A DNA stretch of 64,000 nt. Origin: Cyanoderma ruficeps. Its lineage: Eukaryota > Chordata > Aves > Passeriformes > Timaliidae. Both the position numbers and the translations under genes were made by a program. The notes beneath the pieces were generated by a model, which saw nothing but the letters and a program-made list of their open reading frames with translations, did no database searches and was not told the DNA's origin. Location: positions 13,664,075-13,728,074 of the forward strand of contig VZDJ01000346.1 of the NCBI GenBank assembly GCA_008694505.1. Direction: 5' to 3'. Positions 13,075 through 25,122 of this stretch are shown here, in pieces; positions within the stretch are counted from its first letter, which is position 1; each line of letters opens with the position of its first letter.

Positions 13075-13532
13075 AACAAATAGAAAAGAGTCCAACAAGG
13101 AGAATTAAGGGATTGGAGCATCTCTCAAATAAGGAGGGCTGATGCATCATTGGGACTGTTCAGCTTCAAGTACAGAAGGCTCAGGGGCTCAGGGGAGTAC
13201 TTAGCAATGTTTACAAATATCTGAAGAGAGTCATAACCAGGCTCTTAACAGTGGGTTTGGTGACAGAAAGCAAGACTATGGGCACAAACTGAAACACAGG
13301 AGATTCTCTCTGAACATCAGGAAATATTTTACTGTGAGACTGAAAAATCCATTGGTGCAGATTGCTTGGAGGGGTTGTGATGTTTCCTCTTTGGAGGATG
13401 AAAAACCAAAATTAGTCTGGGATGGTCCTGTGTGACTGGCTCTTGATGGCCCCGCTTAGGAAGGGGTTGGACAGGATCATTTCCATGGGTCACTTCCAGT
13501 GTCAGCCACTGCGTGAGTCTGTGATTTCAAGT
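13075..13532 (+). mobile_element. CR1 LINE fragment (end of ORF2 and 3' UTR), sense strand
   Basis: Sense-strand CR1. The start resembles the end of the reverse-transcriptase frame (GATTGGAGCATCTCTC, GGGACTGTTCAGCTTCAAG, GTTTACAAATATCTGAAGAG). It continues through the 3' UTR (GGGTTTGGTGACAGAAAGCA, AACTGAAACACAGGAGATTC) to the classic tail AAGGGGTTGGACAGGATCAT with TCACTTCCAGTGTCAGCC. The terminal 8-mer repeat is degenerate (GAGTCTGTGATTTCAAG). The coding part is full of stops. It is directly followed by an LTR at 13550. Confidence 0.9.
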
Positions 13533-13549
13533 TTAGGAAATTTGGACAA

Positions 13550-13960
13550 TATCATGGTTTAATCCCAGCCATCAACTCAGATCCACACAGCCATTCCTTC
13601 ACTTCTGTTGGTGGGATGGAGAAGAGAATTGGGAGAGAAAAAGTGAATTGAGATCCTTTGATAAGTAAAGCAAAATCTGTGCACACAAGCAAAATAAAAC
13701 AAGGAATTAATAATCACGATACACTATGGTATGGAATATCACCAGTATTGGCTGTCCTAGCTGTGCATCCCCAGCCTCCTCACTGGGACAGGATGAGGGA
13801 GAAAAGGTCTTGACACTTTGTAAGCACTACTCAGAAATAACAAAACATTTTGTTGTTACATTTTGTTTTTAAAAGTCTGTTTCCATCACAAATCCAAAAC
13901 ACAGTCCAATGCAAGATACTATGAAGAAAATTGACTCTTTCCAAGCTAAAACCAAGCACA
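13550..13960 (-). mobile_element. Partial LTR, same family as copy A (copy D)
   Basis: The plus strand begins TATCATGGTTTAATCCCAGC and ends AAGCTAAAACCAAGCACA, the reversed 3' and 5' ends of the family. It also carries ACTATGGTATGGAATATCAC and a TCCAAAACACAGTCCAATGC-like part shared with copies B and C. The middle is deleted, leaving about 411 bp. No exact target duplication was found. It begins 18 bp after a CR1 tail. Confidence 0.78.
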
Positions 13961-16375
13961 AACAATTAGGCTTCTCTTCTCTTAGAAAATTCTTCATTGT
14001 TAATATCAAAGATGCTACCCATGACATGACGTAAATTTCCATTATGCACAGCACACAGTGTATTTATTGTACGCTACTATAGGGTTAGGTATGTTTCAGG
14101 GGCTTTTTACATATATTTTATTGACTAAATGTGAAAAGGACAATAATAAAATAATGATGAAAATATTAAAAGTTCTCTATGAATGTAATTTTTTTCCTCA
14201 CACTGAATAGTAGTTTACCTCAGAAGTTCTATTGAAATCAAAAGCCAGAGAGGAACAGTGAAGCAATTAGGTCTAAAAGCAGTCATTAATGAGCACAGGC
14301 TTCACCTATTCTAGTATTATTAGTAAAAACTTAATGAAAACCCTCTAAATTTTTTAGGCTAATGATTTTTAATTTAATTTTCTATTTACCTGATCTGGGA
14401 TAAAAGAAACTTCTGTCTAGGCACAGGAGTGTTTGGGTTAAAAAAAAAACAAAACACNNNNNNNNNNNCCCCCAAACAAACAAACAACCAAAAAAAACAA
14501 GTAACAGCTGCCTGTAGTAAAGTAAAACTCACAACTGCTGTAAAAATTGCAGCAAAACATAATTTTTTCTCAGTAGATTTGCTTGTCAAAGTCCTACAAA
14601 ATGATGCAGGAGAATTCTTCCTACTAGAAATAACAAGACAAATATATGTTTCCTCTGACTTAGAGAAAGCATCTGATGGATTTATCAAATTGTGTCTTTG
14701 TTTCATAAAGCCACACAGTTTCATCAAATAACATATAGCTTAAAATGTCTTTTTGTTTGAAGTGAATGAAGCTGGGGCATATCAATGGGAAACAGCAAAT
14801 GGTAGAAGAGACAATTGTTTCTATGAGAATAAGTTGGAGTACCAAGTGGGGAGAGGCCATATTTTAAGCTCCTCAAGTGCTTAGTCCAAATAAAGAGAAG
14901 AGGAAAAATGAGAAAAAATAAATATGCTGATTATTAGTGTTATGTTATCTGGAAATTAAGAATATAGTTTCAGAACACTTTTTCAGATTTTGATCCCGCT
15001 AAGTATTCACATGACAAGAGATCAATACAGGAGGAAGAAAGATCTGTATTTTGCTCAACTATATGAGAAACTGTTATGATTAAAAATTGGTCTGGTTTTG
15101 CCTCTAGTTTTTCCTCTGACCAGAAACTCCATCTTGGACTTGGAAAGAAGTCCAAGATAAAAATTCAATTAACTGGTGATAAAACAAATATTTTCAACAA
15201 TGAAGTATGTTGTTGAAAAGTTCCCTATAGATTTTTTGGTTTCTCATCGAAAGCAATAGAAATTTGGTCTTGGGAATGTAAATTATAACCCGAAGTTTTG
15301 CTGAGCTGACCTTAAATAACCAACCTAAAATAATGTAGGAAATATACCATGTAGTCAAGGATTAAGCCAATGTCTCCTGGCTCAGAGGTTGTTTTTCAGT
15401 TTGTACAGAACAGAATAAACTGCACTGAACTTCTTAATGTCACTGAAAAAATGACAGAAGCAGCTAAACCATTTTCTACAATAGTCACAGAGATTGCAAC
15501 AGTGCAGATTCAATCTAAATTGTTTTATTTCAGTGCAGACACATCCTTTGTTCCTTGCAACATCAAGAGTCAGCAACTTAAGGGTGACTACAAAGAACTG
15601 AATTTTGTTTGATTTTAAGGAATCTTGGCTGAATATTCTAAAAATTTTCCAAGCTGACACACTCAAATGAGTAAGTTAGGAAAATATTTGTTTTTAACTA
15701 TGCAATAACAGTGTAATGGAATTCTGAATGTTTACTGAAAAAATATTTCTGCAAAATATGATGTCAACAAGGAAAAGGGGAGAGGAGGCAGAAAACAATA
15801 AACAATAGAATTTCCACCTAAAAATTTCTTTCAGTTTGAATAATCTACACCACATATATAAACTAAAAAAAAAAAATCAGCCTGGAAACAAAAAGAGAAT
15901 TATCTGCCAAAATGAAAATATGCCAATTTGTTTTTCATTCCTTAGCATGAATTATCATGAATTAGACCCCATGCAGTTACTAAAGGGAAAAAGTATCATA
16001 GGGTTACTAATTACTGAACTGAAAAATACACATACAGAAAAAACAAATTGTCTCTAAATAAATATTTTGATGAATATTAATGGTATTTCAAAGAAGAATT
16101 CAGAGGAAAGAAAAAACCAACAGTAGTAAAGAAACATCCAGGTCACTGCCTGAAGCATTTAGATTTTGATTAATGATAAAAAAAGAAAAGAAATAAATTT
16201 CATATCCAAGTCAATTGTTTCAATATTTGAAATGAATTTTTGACTATAGCAGGAAAACTTTAGACATTCTAGGCTTTGAAAGCAAGAGGCATTCAACATC
16301 TTTATCAATCATAACTCTGATATTAGTAGGGATTTTCTATCTCAAACTTAGTCAGAAAAAATAATCTGATCACTT
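13961..16375. other. AT-rich non-coding interval with an assembly gap
   Basis: No gene supported. An N run lies at 14458-14468. The 80- and 94-codon frames that overlap antisense at 15370-15666 have no identifiable domains. The rest is AT-rich unique sequence. Confidence 0.5.
14458..14468. other. Assembly gap of 11 N in an A/C-rich tract
   Basis: Eleven N follow TTAAAAAAAAAACAAAACAC and precede a C-run and an (AAAC)n-like tract. The gap sits where a homopolymer/low-complexity tract would stall sequencing or assembly. The length 11 may not be the true gap size, and the open frames crossing it are meaningless. Confidence 0.95.
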
Positions 16376-16800
16376 GTTATTTATTGTACACCACATTTTG
16401 AAATTCAATCACCTAGCACTAAAGACTACTTGCAAAAATATCTACTTGGAGTACTAAGAAGTGGAATTCTGGTCCCACTGTCAACTGATTGAGCTCAGTG
16501 ACCTCAGCTCTGGCTCATCTAATCCTCAGGGATGCTTGTGTTAGCAGTACCCGGGTTATACACAGGCTGCTGCCTAGAAAATGTCTTTGCCAGTGTGTCA
16601 GACAGCTTCCTTCCGGGAGAAACCTGGCCTTGCATGGTATCTCTTGTCCACTGCACTGGAGGTGAGGATACCACTGTGTAATACCAGAACAAAACTTGTA
16701 CAGATTCATCTTGTCTTCCTTCAAAGCTCATATGATGCCTGTAGCTCAGCACGGGCTTGTGGCCAAACTCTGCAGAAAACATACCAGCAAGAAAAGCTTG
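16376..16800. other. GC-richer island with overlapping open frames; unassigned
   Basis: This block stands out from its AT-rich neighbours and keeps several CpG (CCCGGG, TTCCGGGA, CACGGGC). On the minus strand a 103-codon frame (16519-16830) contains a splice-acceptor-like TTTTCTGCAG ending at 16770, with an open segment downstream of it to a stop at about 16521. A reversed AATAAA lies near 16380. Two further frames overlap it. No protein family is recognised. It could be a terminal exon of an unannotated transcript, a conserved element or chance. Confidence 0.3.
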
Positions 16801-19800
16801 AATTTTCTTATCAACCTTTATGTTAAACACATTTACATTTTATTTATTTAAAATCCCACTTCCTCACCTGTGAGTTATTCATATTGTTATTTCCTATTTT
16901 TCTCTGTGTTAATTCTCTCATTTCTGTGTATTGTTTTGTGCCACTATGTTTAGTCCTGTCCCACACAAATTGCCATGAAATAGCCCCTTACTGCCATTCC
17001 ATCCCCTATACCATCCTCTATCAGTCTTTGTTTCTCTTTTAATTCCTTTCAGTTTGGGGTTTTTTTTTAGTTAGTTAATTTATTTGTGTGGGGGGTTTTT
17101 GCTGTATCTCATATACATGCACATTACGTATGTATATATTTATATATATTAGATGTGTGCATGTGTCTATAAAATGACATCTTCTTTAGCTGCCTCCTCA
17201 CATTTTTCCCAGCCGTTGGGTAAAAATAGTCAATCTGTACACTTTTATAAGCCACCTCGAAAATATAAGTAAGGAAAATTGTTAGGAGCTGAAGTCCTTC
17301 ATTTCAGAGAGTATTTCACTTGTCTGTATGAATACCCATAATTACAAAGCAAGGCTTCAGAATACAGAGGAGGGGAGAATGTGAATACAGTAGATGCTTT
17401 TCCCAGTTTTTGTAAGGTTCTGGAATTTAAAGGATATCTGAGAATTTTTGTTGCTAAGGAAACTGCATCTTTCAGTTCTATTTTCAGACCTGTTTCTTCT
17501 GATTTTATTACTATTAGGTATTTCTTGAGAAAAAGAACATCTCTGTCTTCTAAATACAGTAGTTAACATTCCTACTTGGGTAAAAATGTTGGGAAAATGT
17601 ATTTGGAGAAACATGTACGAGTACTACAGAAATTGATAAATACTGAAGAAAATGTATTCTGGCCTAAAAATAATCAAATTGCCATACTTTTTCAAATTGG
17701 TCCAGTCCCTCAGTGTTGCCAATATTAAATGTTTAGAGATAGATGAATATTCAGAAGGCACACTGAGAGGCCTCACTATAGGATTTTTAGTCATTTGTTT
17801 TTTCCTAATCCTGGGAAGCCAGCATCCTTTCTGATAATAAATTATTTGGTTAGTCTCTTCACATTGTTAATATTCTGTTGCAATACATTCTGTTACTTAT
17901 TATGGCATACCATGAATAGCTACTCTCAGAAATTAAAACATGTATCCAGTTTCTATTCATTCTGTGTGTTCCTCTCTGCACATGTTATGGAAGAAAAATT
18001 GAGGACTCATTTTGCATTTCAAACTTATTTAGGTAAAATATGAAATAATTATATCCTGATCAGATTCACTGCTTGGATATAAAGCATTTCTACTTCTGTT
18101 GCATCTTCTCTGGGACAAGGTGAAAAGGACTGAACTTTGCATTTTAAGAAGTCTAACTTTACCTACTTGCCTTTACCTACCTTTACGAGTCTTAGTAGTT
18201 TTGAAAACTCATTTATTACCAAAAGTATGGAATTGTTTTCACTGCCAATTAGCTTTATACTCATTAGAGAAAAAAGAGACTTATTCAGAAATTTTATGTC
18301 TATTTGCAATAGCTAGGACAATTAACAGGCCATTTTTTAATTTTTCTCAAAGTATTCATATGTAACTTGGTTTTTAGGGGTGATTTCTTGAGGCATATCT
18401 CTTGACTTGAAAAAGGACTATGCATATAGAAGAACTTTTTGTAAAAATTCAGGGTATCTTATTTTGAGTAATAATTTGTTTGGGGAAACCTGTTGGCCTG
18501 GAAAGCAATGCCTTGTATAATATCTGACTTTGGAAATGTGTACTCAGATAAATTTTCTGTAAATATTCCAAATGTGCTTTGACTTTGACCTTGCCGACTA
18601 CTAAGGTGATGCATTTTCCATTTTCCCAGCTCTGCAACAAGATTGCCAGTAACAGTCTGATTTATTGTCTGCTTCAGTTTTTGAACTGAGTGCTTGCTTC
18701 TTGAAAATTTTCAGATGATAGGGAAGGTGTTAAATATCAGAACAGTTATTTTTCACCATTATGAAGATAAGGAAAATTATTATGAATAGTCTTATATTGC
18801 TCCTATATTGGAAATAGCACTACAAACTTCAGGGGATTTGAAGGAAAATTAAACTGCCTGACTCTCATGTTTGTTACGTAGGCTGAAGGGGTTACGCCAG
18901 TCCTTCAGCCTGTTGTATTATTTGGCTTGAGACACCAGCTACTTGTAAAGCAAATGTAGTAGTGAGGTTTCCTTTTCAGCACTGATCTCAACTCTCAAAC
19001 TCTGAAATGCACTTACTAATTTTTTGCCATTCTTGACCTATTTCCTTTTCCTATCATATGTTCTTGGATGAAATATTTTTTTAAAAAACTAATCTCTTAC
19101 TCTTTGCTTAGTATTTTAGATCCAATATCCTACACACTTACAAAATCATTGGCTTAAAAACGTAACTCAATATTTAGGGTTCGACTTATAATATGACAAA
19201 GTTCCAAGGAATATTATCTTCTGGAAATTCCTGCATTCTTAGGATTTACAATCTCTGTTGAAAAACAAATAGGATTTATGCATAACCAAAGAGAGCAATT
19301 TACTGTGCAACTACTACTCTCTGTCAACGTAAAGGAGAAATCAGATCAGTATATCTAGTGTTTATTTCACTCTTGTGGAATTTTTGAGATGTTATATATA
19401 AGAATATCTGGGGGTCAACAGGAAGTGAGCAGAATGAGATACACAGCTGAACAAAACTCACATGATAAATTTTTCAAAGTATACTTTTGTTCATAGAGGA
19501 TATAAGTGCCCCCAAACTGACAACAGTACCGATGGTCCAGATACCATGTTCTTAGGGTAATATTGGTCAGAATTATTATGGTGCTCCTGAGAAATGACTC
19601 TGCTGTGCTAGTCTGTATCCAGTTAGTCTTTTTCAGTAGAAATCAGGTAAAAGAATAGAGTTGGACTGGGCCGTGAGAAACAGGAGAGGTGGGAAGAAGA
19701 AGAACCAACTTCCACGGAGTCACACTGCAGTAGATACTGCTCCAGACAGGAGATGGGAAGGAGCTGGCCTTCTTTGGTGACATTCTCCCAAAAAAAAGAT

Positions 19801-20699
19801 TCTTCTGACAGAATAAAGGAAGATGACTTCTGAGTATTTCTCTTGAAGTTTGGATCTAACTGGTAACTTCACCTGTGAATTGCTGTTCAGCACATTGGAA
19901 GAGTAGAAAATCTACAGTGACCTCTAGAAAAAGCTTATTTTTCTGTATTGGCTGTGAAAATGAGTCCATTAACATAAGAAGTTTAGCTGAGCACACTGAC
20001 TTAGTTGGATGAAACAGATTTTCTTTTTGAAGATCTACATAAATGCAATACTTGTAGTTTAAAACCCCTGAGATTATGAACCTGGACTATTTTACATTTT
20101 AAGTTTTAGTTTTTGTATTTCAGAATAATCAAATGATATGTTTTAAAACACATTTTAGGATCCTTAAATTCAATTTGACAGAGCTAATATTTCTACATAG
20201 AAATCTTAAAAACTGGATATATATTTATACAAAGTAAATGTTTGCAGATATCAGCAAATGCATCAGTTTAAGCCTTTCTGAAATTCGTTTTCTTCTGGAA
20301 TTTTTGGGTTGTTTTAAATAATGTAGATACAAAAGACTAATATTTTATTACTAGACAATTATATTAGCTAATTATTTTGCATCCAAAAGTATATTCACAA
20401 ATAAAACAGAGATTTTTTTTTTTTGGTTTACAGATGTTAAAACGTATTGTAATGTATGCATGAAGTATAAGATCTGTTACTGAAAGAGCTCTGCTTTTAG
20501 CCAAAATGCTACTGTATATCATGTTCAGATTCTTCAGCAATTATTTGGTTTTAGACTGCTGTGCTGTTCTATGAAATTAATAGTAGTAGCAGGAAGTAAA
20601 GGTGTACACTGGTATATACGTACAACTGATTCTCTTCCTCTGTGTTGTAACATGAGAAATATTCAACTGCTTTACATTTCTGAGAATAGCTTCCTGGGA
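16801..20699. other. AT-rich non-coding interval
   Basis: No gene supported. TA-rich runs at 17100-17160 and a 10-bp inverted repeat at 18880-18911 are the only structures noted. The GC-richer part at 19640-19860 is vaguely LTR-like but could not be assigned. Confidence 0.45.
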
Positions 20700-20955
20700 A
20701 GAGCTTAGGAGCTAGACCATTGCAAGATTCATCCCTGTCAGGCTGCAGGCAGCCAGCCCCTGGTGCAGCCCATGCTCTGGAAGCAATTCAGGCCATTCGC
20801 TGACTGTCAGCCTCAGTGGCTGGGGACATTTCTCAATAAATACAACTAATGCCAGCATGACCTTAAGAATCATGAAATGCACTTCTTTAAAATTCTCTAT
20901 AACAACTGTAATGTCCCCCTTAATGTCTTCATATATGCAGGCTAATAACATCTGG
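20700..20955. other. GC-richer block of unknown origin
   Basis: A compact block with GC well above its flanks, including a perfect short palindrome GGCTGCAGGCAGCC at 20741-20754. A minus-strand frame of 79 codons (20712-20951) fills it. I recognise no protein. The sharp edge near 20735 and its GC-rich content suggest an old retroelement piece, but no consensus matched. Confidence 0.3.
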
Positions 20956-23900
20956 CTCCTTTATACAAGAGATATATAAATACATAAAATACTGAAGTGT
21001 CACCTCTAAATAATTTCTGTATATCTGGACACAAGATACTGACTTTGGAAAGCTTATGATAGAACACTGAAAAAACCCGTGAGAATAGTAGAAAACCCCT
21101 GAAATTTTCCTAATTTATGAAATGATTCCTCCTCATTGAGAGCTCAGGTGAACCCTAAAATCTGTTAATGAACTGCTTACTATCATTTACCAGTAGGAAG
21201 AGAACAATGGCTGGGAAGGGACAGTTTCAGACACTGAAGTTTTGCTTTAGGGAAACTCACCTTCACTATGTTTTATCTAACGCCAAGTACCAGCCTCCCT
21301 GCTGAGGCTTTCCTTTGTAAACCGAACTCAAGACAGTCTATATGATGAATTGCTGCAGCAGTTTGTTATTAAGGTTGCTGATCCAGGCTAAAGGGTCAGT
21401 CTTCACTAAGGTGTTCTTACTTTAGTAAGTGGTGCCTGTGCTGGATTCAGCTGCTCTGTCATGATTTGAATTGTTACACCCATTGGGATACCACAGGTGG
21501 TACCACCATGGCCCTGAAATATGTCTGGATTAATGAAATAAACAGAGCCATGCTTAATTACTGGGCATAGCAATTATTTTCTCTTTACTAATGAATAATC
21601 AAAATAATCGTTGACATTTAGAACTTTGGGACTGTGCAAACTAGCACTTCCCCAAATGTTTCTCAATCACAGTTTAGGACAGTAACTTCCCTAGCTGGTT
21701 TTGGTGGCTGAGAGATTGTACAAAATTATTCTCTGGATGCACTGGCCTTTGTGTCTGGGAGAATGTCTCATCTAGCAGCAGAATTGTAATCATAGGCGCC
21801 AGTCAGAAGGAAGCTGTGTATCTGCTCCATGTTAAAAAAGATCTTTGCCAGTTTGAGTAGAAATCATTGAACAGTTTGTGTGAGAGTCATGTTGTGTCTG
21901 AGTAATGTGGTCTAATGAAAGGTGTCCTTTCCTCAAAGAAAATCTTTATGCTCCCCTCCAACTCAGGCTATTCTATAATCTTAAGTAACTACTTTTTTCT
22001 TCTTTTGAATTATAGTTTTGTGCTTAAGTATAAAAAAAATCAAGTAAAAAAACGCACCATGAAATTTATTTCCATATACAGATGTGTATATTATTTGTTC
22101 ATGTCTTGTGAATAAATTTAGGAAATGTAGAAATGTAGAATATAGGAAATAGGAAAATAATTTTAATATATTTATTTACTGCATATAATCAGTCTTTCTC
22201 TCCAAATTTCCAAATTATATTTGATGTGAACAGCATGGATTGAAGTCTTGTTTGGGCAAAAAAAAGAAAAAAACAGAGCCTGTCTAACCAAAAACTTTAG
22301 AATTGCACAGGGACTGTATTTTAGAGAGGTTGTCTTTGCTGAAACAGTATGAAGCCTCAGCCAGTGGACATTAACTTTTAACACTGAGCTTCCCTGGAGT
22401 GCATTTCAAAAGAAGCATGTAGACTACGTTTAAGAAGAAAAACAGGAAAAAAGGGAGGCAGACACCAGAAGCCATGGAGACTTTTAAAGCCACCATGAAT
22501 CTTAAAATATGATTTTGGTTGGTTTTAGCTCTGAGAATTTTTATTCTGTAATTCCCCAAACAATTAATGATCATTTGGTTTAAGGGGAAAAAACCTATTT
22601 CTTAGCAATAATCACTGATGATGAGCTGAATTTCCCAATTTATTCAGAGTGAATTTAAATCCCTCTAGAGCACAGCCAATAAAAAGAGGTGTTCTGACTC
22701 ACAGTCCTACAATTAGAGTCAAAAAATACATAAGCTCTAATTGTTAGCTTTGAGACTAATTGAAGAAAATATTTAAAAAATAAGAATTCTGAGCTAAATT
22801 CAGTTGCATAGTCCATACAATGTAGAAATACCTTACTGAAATATAAGACTGCACCTTGGAAAATAGAGCGAGAAAAGCTGGAAACCCTGCTGTTGTAGAC
22901 AGAGTGATCATGAGAAAGGAGTGCCTTTCTCTAGACCTATCTGATATTTTCCACCACCTTGGGAAATATGGAAGTAGATATGATAATCAAAGAACCTTCC
23001 AAATTTTCTGTATTACAAACCATATCTTTGGCTTGGAATAGCTGCAATCACCAAATTATTGAAAGTCTTAATCAGGATGTGATCTGAGGCATCAGTTATC
23101 TGCCTACTCACCTACTCCTTAGTATTGAAAGTTTCTTCAGTAATCCACATTCCTCTAGCTGGAATGAAAATGATCCCCAGGTATCAAATATTGAAAAAAA
23201 AAGTATTTAAGAACAATTTTAGAAAATATCAAGGAAGTTGTAATTTAGAAATTAATTTTTTTGTTCTGGAATATTTTGCAAGGACAGATAAGATTTTCAG
23301 ATATACAAGTGAGCCCTTGTATATGGTTTTGCTTAATTTGATAGTCCCACTAAACATTAAAAGGCTTTGCTTAATCAGAGAGTCCCACTAAGAGTGAAAG
23401 AGAATTTTTTTGGGAAACATGAACAAAAATCATGATAGAATAGTCAATCTCTTTTTTTTTTTCCCCAGGAAAGGTTAGTCAGATAGATTCTGCTTTTAGT
23501 TGTAACATGAAATTTTCTATTTTCAAGTGACCTGGTGCTTCCCTTTTTTAGTCGGGGGGAAAAAAAAATCAAAGCAAGACAGAAAGTCAGAAAACTGGAC
23601 CCTTATTGGCCCGTTCCCCTACTGCTAAATACAATCTAACTAAGATCTCATATCAAAGTGACACAACATAGCTCATTTATGTCTTAAGAAATTGTAAAAC
23701 AAGATTTTAAAATGAAGATAAAGCAGTTGTAAATGCTTGTAAGTGTTGAATGTAGGGACATTGAGCATCTTAGAACAACGGGATTGTACTCAAGTATAAT
23801 ATTACATTAAAAAAACCTATTCATATGATACACTTCCCTCTAAGAGATTCAGCAGTTTATCATGACGCAATGTGAACAATCATCACAATGATTCATGATT

Positions 23901-25035
23901 GTTTATTACACCTAAAACCAACTATTAATAACTTTGGTAATCTCCTTTTATATTTTTGTCTTTTACACTTTTAATAAAGTTTAAAAAATTTAAATCATTG
24001 CTTGTATACAGAATATATTAGCACGATTATTAGCAAAGTCATTAAAAAGAGGCAAATAGCTTCTTATATAGAAATAATATTTTGTAAGCCTTGGTGACAG
24101 GCTTTTAATGAAAGGCATAAATCCAATCCTAATATTTGCGAAAAATCTGTTTCAAAAATTGCATAGACACTAAATACTTCAGTTTCATGTTGCAAATTAA
24201 AATTTCATAACCCAAAAGCTGAGAAGATAGCTATCACAATGCTTCTTTTAAATAGACAGAGAAGTGCTATGGAAATACAGCTCCTATCTTATCTTTTGGC
24301 AGTCTGAATATAGAGAGTGAAATAGGAGAGTTTCAAGAGAGTCTATGTGATGAAAATAATCATTACTCAGAACTAAGAGTAGGCTTATGTTCAAGAAAAT
24401 TATTGCATATGATAACAGGGTTGCAAGTTGGGTTTCCTATCCCAAAAAAGGGATTTTGCTAAAAGCATTTATCCCAGGAAATACTCTCTTCCTATGGCTA
24501 GTAGTTTGAGCAGTAGAGAGCGGATAAACCCTTCTGAGATGTCCAGTCACTTCACACCACTCAGCATATCAACAAGAGTCTGCTTTGGGCTTCTTCTAAC
24601 TTAAATCAAACACACAGACACAGATACACACACACATACAGATGTTCACATCCCCTTTTTTATTAACCCCAGTTCATAATATCTGGATTGAAGGAAAAGT
24701 TATGCTGAATAATCAAATACGGCACATGGTAAAAAGCCTACTGGGTTGCTGTTGAAGCACATTTTTTACAAGGCATAAATAGGCAGACCTGCTACAGTCA
24801 AACCCATATTTCTAGGTTTCCCTTTTGTGAATAACTCCCCAAACACAAAAATTTTAAGTAGGAGGGAACTACTTAGAAGATACATGTTATTTTAGCCTTG
24901 GAATAAGAAATCATACATAAATTTTCTCCCCTGATCTTCAAAAGCTGATAATGCTAGCAAAAAAACCCCAGGAATTGAAGTTTTAACTGTATATTCTGCA
25001 GATTCAGATTATACAGTTAACTAACCTTGTCTAGT
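20956..25035. other. AT-rich non-coding interval
   Basis: No gene supported. 21130-21560 is somewhat GC-richer and looks unique. A degenerate (CA)n run lies at 24608-24640. Poly-T lies near 23450. Confidence 0.45.
24608..24640. repeat. Degenerate (CA)n microsatellite
   Basis: About 33 bases of CA dinucleotides interrupted by GA and TA units. Short and imperfect, so probably only weakly polymorphic. Confidence 0.8.
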
Positions 25036-25039
25036 GAAA

Positions 25040-25122
25040 AGTGTCCCTGCCCATGGCAGAGGCATTTGAAACTAGATGATCTTTAGGGTCCCTTTCAACC
25101 CAAACCTTCCTATGATTTCTAG
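25040..25122 (+). mobile_element. CR1 LINE 3' tail, sense strand
   Basis: Very short CR1 end: GGCAGAGGCATTTGAAACTA, GATGATCTTTAGGGTCCC, TTTCAACCCAAACCTTCC, then a decayed terminal repeat TATGATTTCTAG. The order and wording match the last roughly 80 bp of CR1. The copy is extremely 5'-truncated. Confidence 0.88.

Noticed and set aside
14386..14731. Frames of 100-113 codons on both strands
   Set aside because: They cross an N gap and low-complexity A/C sequence, and show no domain.
15370..15666. 80-codon plus frame that looks protein-like, with a 94-codon antisense frame
   Set aside because: No known family, no supporting splice or promoter signals, and equal openness on the other strand suggests chance; left unannotated.
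19170..19195. GGTTCGA-like word suggesting a tRNA B box
   Set aside because: The following bases do not fit the B-box consensus, and no acceptor stem or A box surrounds it.
19640..19860. Purine-rich segment resembling the LTR repeat at 40.3 kb
   Set aside because: Only scattered words match (ACACTGCAGTAGATACTG, GAGATGGGAAGG), and no ends or ordered landmarks were found.
24600..24645. CA/CAG run as a possible CRISPR-like or regulatory array
   Set aside because: It is a short imperfect dinucleotide microsatellite; there are no spacers or regular repeats.
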